From an uncultured Planococcus sp. (GTDB taxonomy: Bacteria > Bacillota > Bacilli > Bacillales_A > Planococcaceae), in NCBI GenBank assembly GCA_947493585.1, contig CANLRI010000001.1, forward strand, positions 248,001 through 312,000: a stretch of DNA of 64,000 nt, written 5' to 3'. Shown here piece after piece: positions 44,653 to 52,427 of the stretch. Within the stretch, counting starts at the first letter, position 1, and every line of letters starts with the position of its first letter. The position numbers and the translations under genes are program-made. The notes beneath the pieces were generated by a model. That model worked only from the letters and a program-made list of their open reading frames with translations, made no database searches and was not told the DNA's origin.

Positions 44653-44664
44653 CATCATCGTCAC
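44649..44664. promoter_or_regulatory. Candidate BceR-type operator upstream of the ABC genes
   Basis: GTGACATCATCGTCAC is a 5-bp inverted repeat with 6-bp spacer and is close to the TNACA-N4-TGTNA pattern described for Bce-type regulators. It lies about 100 bases before the ATPase gene. A TAAGAT -10-like box is at about 44720. Confidence 0.5.
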
Positions 44665-44753
44665 ATTAGCCTCCTGGTTTGTCACACAAATCAAACGACC
44701 CGGCGATTGTTGCGCAGTAAGATAAGGGGAGAAGTTTACAGGGAGGCCATAAC

Positions 44754-45560
44754 ATGACGACAGAAAATAAAACAATCACACCAAAAACAAGCAAGCAAAC
44801 CGTTTTGCAAGCGCACAATGTCCGGAAATCTTTCGGTGCGCGCGGAAATGTCCAGCAAGTGCTGAAAGGCATCGATCTGCGCGTGGCGGAAGGGGAATTC
44901 GTCGGCATCATGGGCGCGTCGGGAGCAGGCAAGACGACTTTGCTCAACGTTCTCGCCACCATCGACCGCTCGACGGAAGGCACGATCTTGATCGACGGCG
45001 TTGATATTTCCAAGATGAAAGATTCTGAGCTGTCCGCTTTTCGCAGAAACCAACTTGGCTTCATTTTCCAGGATTATAATTTGCTCGATACGCTGACGGT
45101 AAAAGAAAATATTTTGCTGCCGGTATCGCTCGGGAAGATGAAGAAACAAGAGGCGGAGGCCCAGTTCCAGTCAATTGCAAAAATCCTCGATATTGAAGCG
45201 CTGGCAGATAAATATCCCCATGAAATTTCAGGCGGGCAAAAGCAGCGCACCTCGGCAGCCCGTGCGCTCATCAACCAGCCCTCTCTCGTATTTGCTGACG
45301 AACCGACAGGCGCGCTCGACTCGAAATCCGCGTCATCGCTTCTCAGAACGATGGCTGAGGTCAACAAGCAGCAAGGCGTGACCATCATGATGGTGACACA
45401 CGACCCGCTCGCGTCGAGTTATTGCAGCCGCGTCGTTTTTCTCAAAGACGGCAATGTCTATTCAGAGCTGTACAAGGGAGACAAAACGAGACAAGCCTTT
45501 TTCCAGGAAATCCTGAATGTGCAGGCTGTGCTCGGGGGTGACAGCGTTGACGCTCTTTGA
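44754..45560 (+). CDS. bceA: BceA-like ABC transporter ATP-binding protein
   Basis: The 268-aa ATPase has Walker [10 protein letters not shown] (about 58-66), signature SGGQKQR, Walker [13 protein letters not shown] and H-loop MMVTHD. The [11 protein letters not shown] stretch and the [22 protein letters not shown]-loop are typical of the MacB/Bce exporter group. It powers removal or release of cell-wall-active peptides (bacitracin, lantibiotics) from their lipid targets. The permease gene overlaps its 3' end by 11 bases. The N-terminal 20 residues before the domain are a little longer than usual. Confidence 0.95.
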   Translation: MTTENKTITPKTSKQTVLQAHNVRKSFGARGNVQQVLKGIDLRVAEGEFVGIMGASGAGKTTLLNVLATIDRSTEGTILIDGVDISKMKDSELSAFRRNQLGFIFQDYNLLDTLTVKENILLPVSLGKMKKQEAEAQFQSIAKILDIEALADKYPHEISGGQKQRTSAARALINQPSLVFADEPTGALDSKSASSLLRTMAEVNKQQGVTIMMVTHDPLASSYCSRVVFLKDGNVYSELYKGDKTRQAFFQEILNVQAVLGGDSVDAL

Positions 45561-47457
45561 TCTCGTCAAACGCAGCATGCGTAAAAACATCAAGCATTAT
45601 TACCTGTATTTTTTCGCGTTGATCCTCAGTGTGGTGCTGTATTTCGTCTTCGCGACCTTGCAGCATGATGCGGCAGTCGCAGCTCAAGGCACCGGAACAA
45701 TGGGTGCCGCATTCCAAGTGGCAGGAATTCTATTGGTCTTTATTGCTGGTATTTTCATCGTCTACGCCAATGCCATTTTCCTGAAAAGAAGAAGCCGGGA
45801 AATCGGGTTGTACCAATTGATCGGATTAACAAAGCGCGCAGTCGCCAGGCTATTGATTATCGAGAACATGCTTCTTGGGATCATGGCGCTGATTGTCGGG
45901 ATTGCGGCCGGCATGCTCGTTTCACGTGTCTTTTTATTGCTGCTCATGAAGCTCATCGGTTATGAGGCGTTTATTGAAGTATCGTTCTCCACAGCGGCAG
46001 TCATACAAACCTTCTTCGTCTTTCTCGCGATTTTCGTGTTGACGACCATCCAGATGGTGTTTACGGTGTACCGCAATTCCTTGCTGTCTTTGTTCAATTC
46101 CGAAAAGCAGGGACAGCACCCAAGAAAGCCAAAGACTGCGGCTTCCGCTATCTTGGCATTGCTTGGCATCGGGTTGATCGCATTCGGCTATTGGCTGTCG
46201 GGACGCATGCTGAACGCGATGATTTTCTTTAATATGCTGGCCGTGTTGGCTACGGTCATCCTCGGTACGTATTTAATATTCCGGGTGACGATTAGTTGGC
46301 TGCTATACCGCATCCGCCGCAGTAAAAATGGGCACCTCGGTCTTGCGAACAGCTTGTCGTTAGCACCGCTCATGCACCGCATGAAAAGCAATGCCAATTC
46401 ATTGACCATCATCACGGTGCTGTCGGCGATGACTTTGACGATGACAGCCGCAGCTTATTCCTTGTATTACTCGACCGAACAGGAAACGCAAGCCATTATG
46501 CCGTTTGATTTCATGTTTGAAAATGAAGCTGGACTGGCAGATGACATCAGCCAGGAACTCGACGACAACGGAATTTCCTATCAACGCGAAGCGGTGGAAA
46601 CTTTTGTCGTACCTGCTGAATTCGAAGAAAAGCCAGCTCCTTTTCTGGAACGGGCAACAGATATCGCTTTGTTCAGCAGCGAACAATTGCAGCAAGCTGG
46701 CCTCGATGTTGACGTGCCGGAAAACGGTGAAGCGAGCTTTCATGACGTATCGGTCGCAACGCTTTTCAATTCGGTAACTTTGCCGTTCGACCTCACTCTC
46801 CAAGACGAAGGGGCAACTACTTTGTCCATTACCGAAATCGCCCAACAAAATGTGCTTAATTGGTCATTCTTCACGAGCCAAATCGTGGTGAATGAAGAAA
46901 CGTACCAATCGTTGAAAGCACAGTTGGCGAGCGAAACAGGGGATGCAGCTCTCCAGCAAATGGACGGGTTCCATATTGCCGAAGAGGATATGGCCGCAGC
47001 ATCTGCCATTTACCAGCAGGACAAGTACAAAGTTTCGGAACCACATGTCGACTATTACTCATCTTATGATGGGTCTATCCAATCGAATGGTTTGCTCATA
47101 TTCATCGCCGGATTTTTAGGGCTGGTGTTCCTCATTTCGACCGGCAGCATCCTGTACTTCAAGCAAATGACCGAAGCGGAGCAGGAAAAACAAAGCTACG
47201 CCACATTGCGCCAGCTCGGCTTTACGGTCAAAGACATCATGCGCGGCATTGTGCGCAAACAAGCCTTTGTTTTCGGGCTTCCGCTGGCGATCGGATTGGC
47301 GCATTCCATCTTCGCCATTCAAGCGGCATCGTTCCTGTTCCGGACGGATATCTTGTTCCCTGCGTCGGTTGCGATGGGTGTCTATGCGTTGATTTATCTG
47401 GTGTTCGCAGTATTGGCAGTCGGGTATTACAAGAAGACGGTTAAAGCGGCTCTATAA
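45550..47457 (+). CDS. bceB: BceB-like ABC transporter permease
   Basis: The 635-aa permease has ten predicted membrane segments: one near the N-terminus, groups at about 55-75, 100-130, 145-170, 200-220 and 230-255, a segment near 285-310, then a large extracytoplasmic domain (about 315-515) and three final segments (about 520-630). FtsX-type core motifs ([14 protein letters not shown] and [13 protein letters not shown]) are present. The extracytoplasmic domain recognises the peptide or lipid-bound peptide. TTG 45550 is chosen because GGGGGTG lies 5 bases upstream. Together with the kinase it forms the sensory complex. Confidence 0.93.
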   Translation, partial: TLFDLVKRSMRKNIKHYYLYFFALILSVVLYFVFATLQHDAAVAAQGTGTMGAAFQVAGILLVFIAGIFIVYANAIFLKRRSREIGLYQLIGLTKRAVARLLIIENMLLGIMALIVGIAAGMLVSRVFLLLLMKLIGYEAFIEVSFSTAAVIQTFFVFLAIFVLTTIQMVFTVYRNSLLSLFNSEKQGQHPRKPKTAASAILALLGIGLIAFGYWLSGRMLNAMIFFNMLAVLATVILGTYLIFRVTISWLLYRIRRSKNGHLGLANSLSLAPLMHRMKSNANSLTIITVLSAMTLTMTAAAYSLYYSTEQETQAIMPFDFMFENEAGLADDISQELDDNGISYQREAVETFVVPAEFEEKPAPFLERATDIALFSSEQLQQAGLDVDVPENGEASFHDVSVATLFNSVTLPFDLTLQDEGATTLSITEIAQQNVLNWSFFTSQIVVNEETYQSLKAQLASETGDAALQQMDGFHIAEEDMAAASAIYQQDKYKVSEPHVDYYSSYDGSIQSNGLLIFIAGFLGLVFLISTGSILYFKQMTEAEQEKQSYATLRQLGFTVKDIMRGIVRKQAFVFGLPLAIGLAHSIFAIQAASFLFRTDILFPASVAMGVYALIYLVFAVLAVGYYKKTVKAAL

Positions 47458-47495
47458 AACATATCCATTAGTGAAAATTCAATGTATCAATTAAA

Positions 47496-47541
47496 CAAAA
47501 CAGTCGGCTCCTTTTATTTTGTTAGAGGGGCCGACTGTTTT
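47496..47541 (+). terminator. Terminator after the bce operon
   Basis: AAAACAGTCGGCTCC pairs with GGGGCCGACTGTTTT with one bulge. Confidence 0.85.
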
Positions 47542-47581
47542 AATTCCGATTGAGACATTAAACTATCTATTTAAGAGGATA

Positions 47582-47806
47582 CTATTGGTGTTGCTCATTT
47601 TCTGCAATGTTGCGGATGGTTCTCATATTGAACAGCCAAATGCCACTTGAGATCATATAGTAAATGGCAATGACTGAAAGGTTATCCATCAAGTTTGTTG
47701 AGACTGGTTTGGCACGAATAAAATGCCCCCGTAACAAACCGACCGCCAATAGAATCCCGGGCGTCATTACATGAACTGTTAGATACATCAGCTTATCGAG
47801 CTTCAT
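47582..47806 (-). CDS. Small membrane protein
   Basis: The 74-aa protein has two hydrophobic segments (about 7-23 and 40-58) separated by a basic loop. Four start codons lie in a row (GTG ATG ATG ATG); the last, 47806, is at the best distance (8 bases) from AGAAGG. No family is recognised. Confidence 0.6.
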   Translation of the reverse strand: MKLDKLMYLTVHVMTPGILLAVGLLRGHFIRAKPVSTNLMDNLSVIAIYYMISSGIWLFNMRTIRNIAENEQHQ

Positions 47807-48194
47807 CATCATCACCTTCTTTGCAAAGTAAAAAATTTGGGGCTAAGCTTTCACTCATTTTCCATACATACGTTATAAACGCGCTGGTTTTCAATTGCAT
47901 ATGTTTAGAGTAAACACCTTATTGAGAACTATAACAAATTTAGTAAACGACAGTAACTATAAATGGATAAAAATGGAGTTTTCGTCGCGGAGTGTGATAA
48001 TATAACTAGATAATAATTAAAGGGGAGCCCCAGGCGAACAATGTTCCATGCAGAGTATTTCCTGGGAAATGAAAGTGCCATGTGAATGCAATATTGGCGT
48101 GAAACGGGATTCGCTTTTCATCAATGATGGCTATGTGGATGAGTATTATATGGCAAAGCTGCTTCAGTAAGCTGCACAAAAGGAGGCTATCAAT
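47807..48194. other. Intergenic region with a possible 40-aa ORF
   Basis: The first 200 bases are AT-rich with no feature seen. At 48048-48170 on the plus strand a 40-codon frame (MQSISWEMKVPCECNIG..., ending YYMAKLLQ) has some coding character but no well-placed ribosome site: AAGGGGAG at 48020 is 20 bases too far. It could be a small gene or a gene remnant. The SDR gene starts 24 bases after it. Confidence 0.35.
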
Positions 48195-48947
48195 ATGACG
48201 AAATCAAAAAGCATTGCATTGATCACCGGCGTCAGCAACGATGCGGGTATTGGTGCAGCTGTGTGCCGGAAACTCGCACAGCAAAAAACAGATATTTTCT
48301 TCACTCACTGGCAAGCAGAATCTGACTTTCTAGAGCGCTTCCGTTCAGAAATCATGGATCTTGGCGTGCGCTGTGAGTTTTCGGAAATCGATTTCGCACA
48401 AAGGGATGCTGAAATGGCTGTCTTGTCGAATGCAACAAGCACCATCGGATTCCCAAATATCCTGATCAATAACGCGGCGCATTCGATCGATTCCAACTAT
48501 CTGGATTTGACCGGTAAGATCTTGGACGATCATTATATGGTGAATATGAGAGCGACGTTTTTATTGTCCACAGAATTCGCGAAAGGGTTTCAGCGAACGG
48601 GGCGAAACGACGGGCGCATTGTCAATTTAACCTCCGGGCAAGAACAGGGGCCGATGCCAGGAAACTTGGCGTATGCAGTAACAAAAGGCGCGATTTCGGC
48701 ATTCACTTCTTCTTTATCCGCAGAAATCGCGGAACTGGGCATCACAGTGAACGCCGTCAATCCGGGACCGACCGACACCAATTGGATGGATAATGGCATC
48801 CGGGATTATCTGCGTCCGAAGTTCGGATTAGGGCGCATTGGGAAACCGGAAGATGCAGCGAACATAATTGCGTTTTTAGCCAGTGAAGAAGGCGGCTGGA
48901 TTACCGGGCAAGTGATTCATTCAGAAGGCGGTTTTTTAAGGGCTTAA
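48195..48947 (+). CDS. SDR-family oxidoreductase (FabG-like)
   Basis: The 250-aa SDR has the slightly divergent cofactor motif TGVSNDAGIGAAVC (11-24), which has an insertion compared with TGxxxGIG, then NNAAHS instead of NNAGxx, S in LTSGQEQG and YAVTKGA as YxxxK, with PGPTDTNW and the final ITGQVIHSEGGF. The altered motifs resemble the Bacillus YkvO/YvaG-type reductases that give resistance or reduce unknown carbonyls. AAAGGAGG precedes the ATG. Single, with a terminator downstream. Confidence 0.88.
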   Translation: MTKSKSIALITGVSNDAGIGAAVCRKLAQQKTDIFFTHWQAESDFLERFRSEIMDLGVRCEFSEIDFAQRDAEMAVLSNATSTIGFPNILINNAAHSIDSNYLDLTGKILDDHYMVNMRATFLLSTEFAKGFQRTGRNDGRIVNLTSGQEQGPMPGNLAYAVTKGAISAFTSSLSAEIAELGITVNAVNPGPTDTNWMDNGIRDYLRPKFGLGRIGKPEDAANIIAFLASEEGGWITGQVIHSEGGFLRA

Positions 48948-48951
48948 CTAG

Positions 48952-48988
48952 AAAAGCTGCACCTCCTAAATTTGGAGGTGCAGCTTTT
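48952..48988. terminator. Bidirectional terminator between the SDR gene and ktrB
   Basis: AAAAGCTGCACCTCC pairs with GGAGGTGCAGCTTTT around TAAATTT. Confidence 0.92.
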
Positions 48989-49007
48989 CATTTGGATAAA
49001 TCCAAGA

Positions 49008-50339
49008 TTAACCGGTAAAGATATCGCCTTTTGGATGGCGGATCGGTTCTTTATGCTGGCGCGCCAAGGCGAATGCCAAGGTGACCGGGCCGACGCGGCC
49101 GATAAACATTAACATCATGATGATGATTTTCCCCAAGACAGAAAGCTCGCCGGTTAAGCCCATTGATAACCCGACCGTTCCAAAAGCTGAGAACGCTTCA
49201 AAGACAATCCATTCGAAAGGTGCATTTTCTGTATAGCTCAAGATCAAAATGCCGGTAAAGACAGCGGTCATACTGATAAACACAATGGCAAGAGACCGTT
49301 CGAGCAAATGCGAAGGAATTGCGCGGTTGAAAATGACGGCTTCTTTTTTTCCATTCAGATAGGAAGCGGTCACTAAAATGATGACCAAAAAAGTCGTGAG
49401 CTTGATGCCGCTCCCTGTTGATGCACTACCTGCCCCGATAAACATCAAAAGGGAAATGAGCACGATCGAGCCGGTCTCCATACTGCCAATATCGATCGAA
49501 TTAAATCCTGCCGTACGCGGAGTGACGGCTTGGAAATACGAAGCCCATAGCTTGTCGCCGAGCGGCAGCGCCCCGAGTGTTTCCATATTGCCATACTCTG
49601 AGACGAACAAGAACAGCATGGCGAATAGATTGACCGCGAGTGTGCCAGTCAGCATGATTTTCGAATGCAGCGACAATTGCCGGAATTCCTTGGCGCCCCA
49701 CATATCGTAGAGGACCGTGAATCCGATGCCCCCTGTGATGAACAGCATCGTAATGATGATATTAACGACAGGATCTCCAACGTACGCGCTCAAGGAATCA
49801 TCCCAAAGCGAGAATCCGGCGTTATTGAATGCAGAAACCGCATGGAAAGCACTGGTGAACAGCCCGAAGCCCCAGCCATATTCGGGTACCCAGCGAACGG
49901 CCAGAAAGGCAGCAGCAATCGCTTCGATGCCGAACGTGAAAAGCAGGATAATGCGCACGAGGCGGATCATGCCGCCAAGTGAGTACTGGTTGAACGATTG
50001 CTGAATCAGGATTCGTCCCCTCAAGCCGATCTTTTTCCCGAGCAGCATGACAATCAATACGGCAAACGTCATCAACCCAAGTCCGCCGATCTGCATAAGT
50101 ACCATGATGACGGTTTGGCCAAATAGCGTGAAATCGTTTCCTGTGCTGACAACGGCAAGGCCCGTCACCGTGGTTGCGGAAGTGGCGGTAAATAACGCAT
50201 CTAAAAAAGAAATCGGAGCGGTCGTTGAGACAGGCAAATACAGCAGGATAGCCCCGAAGAAGATAGCCACCAGAAACGTGATGGACAGCACTTGTGGGGG
50301 CGACATATGAATTTTCTTTAATAAATAAGATTTGTTCAT
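49008..50339 (-). CDS. ktrB: Ktr potassium transporter membrane subunit (KtrB type)
   Basis: The 443-aa membrane protein has the four membrane-pore-membrane repeats of the Trk/Ktr/HKT family. Each pore loop with its filter glycine can be seen: TSATTVTGLAVV, SAFNNAGFSL, VTPRTAGFNS and SAFGTVGLSMG. It carries K+ (with Na+ coupling in Bacillus KtrB) under control of a KtrA/C ring. The gene is preceded by a c-di-AMP riboswitch with terminator, as for ktrAB in B. subtilis, but no ktrA gene is adjacent. The regulatory subunit may be the protein at 40290-40946. Confidence 0.94.
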   Translation of the reverse strand: MNKSYLLKKIHMSPPQVLSITFLVAIFFGAILLYLPVSTTAPISFLDALFTATSATTVTGLAVVSTGNDFTLFGQTVIMVLMQIGGLGLMTFAVLIVMLLGKKIGLRGRILIQQSFNQYSLGGMIRLVRIILLFTFGIEAIAAAFLAVRWVPEYGWGFGLFTSAFHAVSAFNNAGFSLWDDSLSAYVGDPVVNIIITMLFITGGIGFTVLYDMWGAKEFRQLSLHSKIMLTGTLAVNLFAMLFLFVSEYGNMETLGALPLGDKLWASYFQAVTPRTAGFNSIDIGSMETGSIVLISLLMFIGAGSASTGSGIKLTTFLVIILVTASYLNGKKEAVIFNRAIPSHLLERSLAIVFISMTAVFTGILILSYTENAPFEWIVFEAFSAFGTVGLSMGLTGELSVLGKIIIMMLMFIGRVGPVTLAFALARQHKEPIRHPKGDIFTG

Positions 50340-50435
50340 ATGCTTCGCCCACTGTTCTTCATGATAGACTCGACACTCTTATCGCACGATATACATCTCA
50401 ACTTTCTTCCACTCTTTTCCCTTAAATTTGAGCAC

Positions 50436-50460
50436 AAAAAAACCATTTCAAAGAAACGGT
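50436..50460 (-). terminator. Riboswitch-controlled intrinsic terminator before ktrB
   Basis: On the minus strand ACCGTTTC pairs with GAAATGGT and seven T follow. It sits between the c-di-AMP aptamer and the ktrB start, so it should stop transcription when ligand is bound. Confidence 0.85.
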
Positions 50461-50486
50461 CTGAGATAAGACCTTTTCTCTCTTTT

Positions 50487-50622
50487 CTACGCTTACGAGG
50501 TTAGCTGTCGGATTAGGGATGGAGAGTACCCCTTCTTCAAAAATGAAGATTCACCCCGAGATCAAGTGGCGATCAGATTGGTTCCCCCGCACAGAAATTC
50601 ATTCTGTCTCAGCGATGCAAAA
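50487..50622 (-). promoter_or_regulatory. c-di-AMP riboswitch (ydaO/yuaA type)
   Basis: On the minus strand the conserved blocks appear in order: GCATCGCTGAGAC, TGTGCGGGGGAACC, CGGGGTGAATC, AAGGGGTACTCTCCATCCCTAATCCGACAGC and AGCTAACCTCGTAAGCG (given in pieces). These are the landmark sequences of the ydaO aptamer. In other Bacillales it turns off K+ importers when c-di-AMP is high. The region 50623-50760 upstream is AT-rich. Confidence 0.95.
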
Positions 50623-50762
50623 GGTGGATTGTGTTGTGTAAGCTAAAATATACGCTTCTAGTTGGGAAAGTCAACACAATTTTACGTACTGATATTAAAT
50701 GATTTTATACAGTTAAAGGAAGAGAGAGGTAGAATTCTTTTTGCAAATTATTTCAAGAAAAC

Positions 50763-50790
50763 TGTAACATTAATGGAAGGTAAACGTGTA
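50763..50790 (+). promoter_or_regulatory. ECF-type autoregulatory promoter
   Basis: TGTAAC (50763-50768) and CGTGTA (50785-50790) are separated by 16 bases. This matches the AAC/CGT type of ECF sigma promoters, and it lies 30 bases before the ECF sigma gene. Confidence 0.7.
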
Positions 50791-50819
50791 AACAGTAGAG
50801 ATTGATAGAGGGGGAGACG

Positions 50820-51350
50820 ATGAAAAACCAACAGCTCGAACAGCTTTTTAAACTGTATTCAAAACCCCTTTATTATTATCTTTGGAAATTATCTGGTTCT
50901 TCTCACCTGGCCGAAGATCTGACTCAAGAAACATTTGTCAGGGCGACGATCTCGCTTCATACCTATCAGGGAGAAGAAGCTCGGGCATGGCTGTTCAAAG
51001 TGGCGCGCAATATTTACATAGATGAATGGCGCAAACGCAAGAGAAGGCGAAGCATCCCGTTGGTCAATATGTTCAAGTCGGCTGAAGAGATGATCAGCCC
51101 ATACGGATTGCCGGAAGATGCGGCTTTGGCGCAAGAGCGAAAGGACGATTTGCATGCCTTGTTCAATTATTTGCCGGAGCATTACCGGACGATTCTATAC
51201 TTAAGGGAAACAGCGGAATTTAGTTATTCTGAAATAGCAATAGCGATGGATTTATCAGTGGATCAAGTGAAGGTTATGTTACATCGCTCACGAAAAAAAC
51301 TGGAGACGATTGCACAACAGAAAGGGTGGCATGATGACAGAATGGAATGA
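50820..51350 (+). CDS. ECF-family RNA polymerase sigma factor
   Basis: The 176-aa sigma factor has region 2 (about 10-75: YYYLWKLSGSSHLAEDLTQETFVRA and AWLFKVARNIYIDEWRKRKRR) and region 4 (about 115-165: YLPEHYRTILYLRETAEFSYSEIAIAMDLSVDQVKVMLHRSRKKL). ATG 50820 follows GAGGGGGAG. The next gene overlaps by 17 bases and encodes its likely anti-sigma factor. An ECF-type promoter upstream suggests it drives its own transcription. The inducing stress is unknown. Confidence 0.95.
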   Translation: MKNQQLEQLFKLYSKPLYYYLWKLSGSSHLAEDLTQETFVRATISLHTYQGEEARAWLFKVARNIYIDEWRKRKRRRSIPLVNMFKSAEEMISPYGLPEDAALAQERKDDLHALFNYLPEHYRTILYLRETAEFSYSEIAIAMDLSVDQVKVMLHRSRKKLETIAQQKGWHDDRME

Positions 51351-52338
51351 AGCCTTAGAAAAGAAAATCTTGAAGAAATCCCGTTTTGTATTAACGGTAC
51401 GGATTCTCCGCATATTAATGATTGGGGTGCTACTATACGGTGCTTATATGATTGCTTTGGCATTTATTACCGATGGGCTGCACGTGGCAGAGGAAAATGA
51501 CTACTATACGAAGCTCGCTTTGGATTGGACTGTGCCCAATGTACGCGGGGCATTTGGATTCGAAGAAGAGGAAGTTTCTCCCTTAGGCACCAGTGCCTTT
51601 TCCTATCCTTTGATCAGAACAGTGGGCAAGGAGGAAATGGTTGTAGGGGAAGCGCAAGTGACGAAGCGCTTGGCAAACAGCCTATCGTCTATCGAGTACC
51701 AAACCCCTTCGAGAGATGAACTCGATCGTTTTTTCTTTTTCTATCCGGAGGACCCGCGCAACGGCAATTCACTTAAAGCTTACGGCCAGCCCGATGTTTG
51801 GAACACGCTGGACAAGCTGCACGAAGGCACCGTAGCGGAAGTAGCCTTTTCAACAGATCGCTTCATGACACCTGAAGAGTTGATCGCGCAATTGGAACCT
51901 TATGATATCGACGTTTTATGGATGCCGCTGCATACGGGTGAATTTGAAACGTTCACGCCAGAGGGCTGGGGAGGCGGCGGTGACGATTTATCCGTAAACA
52001 CTCTCTTCGGCCTGACAGGAGGGCAAAGCGCTTCCGACGATTTCCGATCTTTTTCTTCTATCTACCGGCTTGATTCTGAGACCATACAAGACAGCCAACA
52101 GATGATGATGGCTAATATGGAAACTTTGCTAGAAGAAAAGTCTGCCTCTTATTATGAAAGATTTTTAGGGCTGAGTTATTTGAATGAACGCTATGAGTAT
52201 ATGGAAGAAAACGGCTTTATGGTATACGGCGCTGTGGTCACGGGCCCAGTCAAAGAATTATTGAAGATCGAAGAGGAAGCGATGGTGGCTGGTGAGCAAT
52301 TGGGGCAAGTGGAATTGTGGAATTGGGAAGAAGAGTAA
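51334..52338 (+). CDS. Membrane anti-sigma factor (Sigma_reg_N/Sigma_reg_C type)
   Basis: The 334-aa protein has an N-terminal cytoplasmic segment of about 20 residues, one membrane segment (about 25-47, VRILRILMIGVLLYGAYMIALAF) and an extracytoplasmic part with the Sigma_reg_N-like (about 60-150) and Sigma_reg_C-like (about 160-325) layout seen downstream of certain Bacillales ECF sigma genes. It lacks a zinc anti-sigma motif. Overlap with the sigma gene implies fixed stoichiometry. ATG 51334 is preferred, 6 bases after AAAGGGTGG. Confidence 0.82.
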   Translation: MTEWNEALEKKILKKSRFVLTVRILRILMIGVLLYGAYMIALAFITDGLHVAEENDYYTKLALDWTVPNVRGAFGFEEEEVSPLGTSAFSYPLIRTVGKEEMVVGEAQVTKRLANSLSSIEYQTPSRDELDRFFFFYPEDPRNGNSLKAYGQPDVWNTLDKLHEGTVAEVAFSTDRFMTPEELIAQLEPYDIDVLWMPLHTGEFETFTPEGWGGGGDDLSVNTLFGLTGGQSASDDFRSFSSIYRLDSETIQDSQQMMMANMETLLEEKSASYYERFLGLSYLNERYEYMEENGFMVYGAVVTGPVKELLKIEEEAMVAGEQLGQVELWNWEEE

Positions 52339-52348
52339 ACGCATTAAA

Positions 52349-52393
52349 AAGAAGCGAGGAGAAACTGCTATAGGCAGCATCTTCTCGCTTCTT
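52349..52393. terminator. Bidirectional terminator after the sigma operon
   Basis: GAAGCGAGGAGAAACTGC pairs with GCAGCATCTTCTCGCTTC with mismatches; A and T tails on both sides. Confidence 0.85.
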
Positions 52394-52427
52394 TGCTTGT
52401 AATGGACCGCTATTTGCTAAAAGCACA

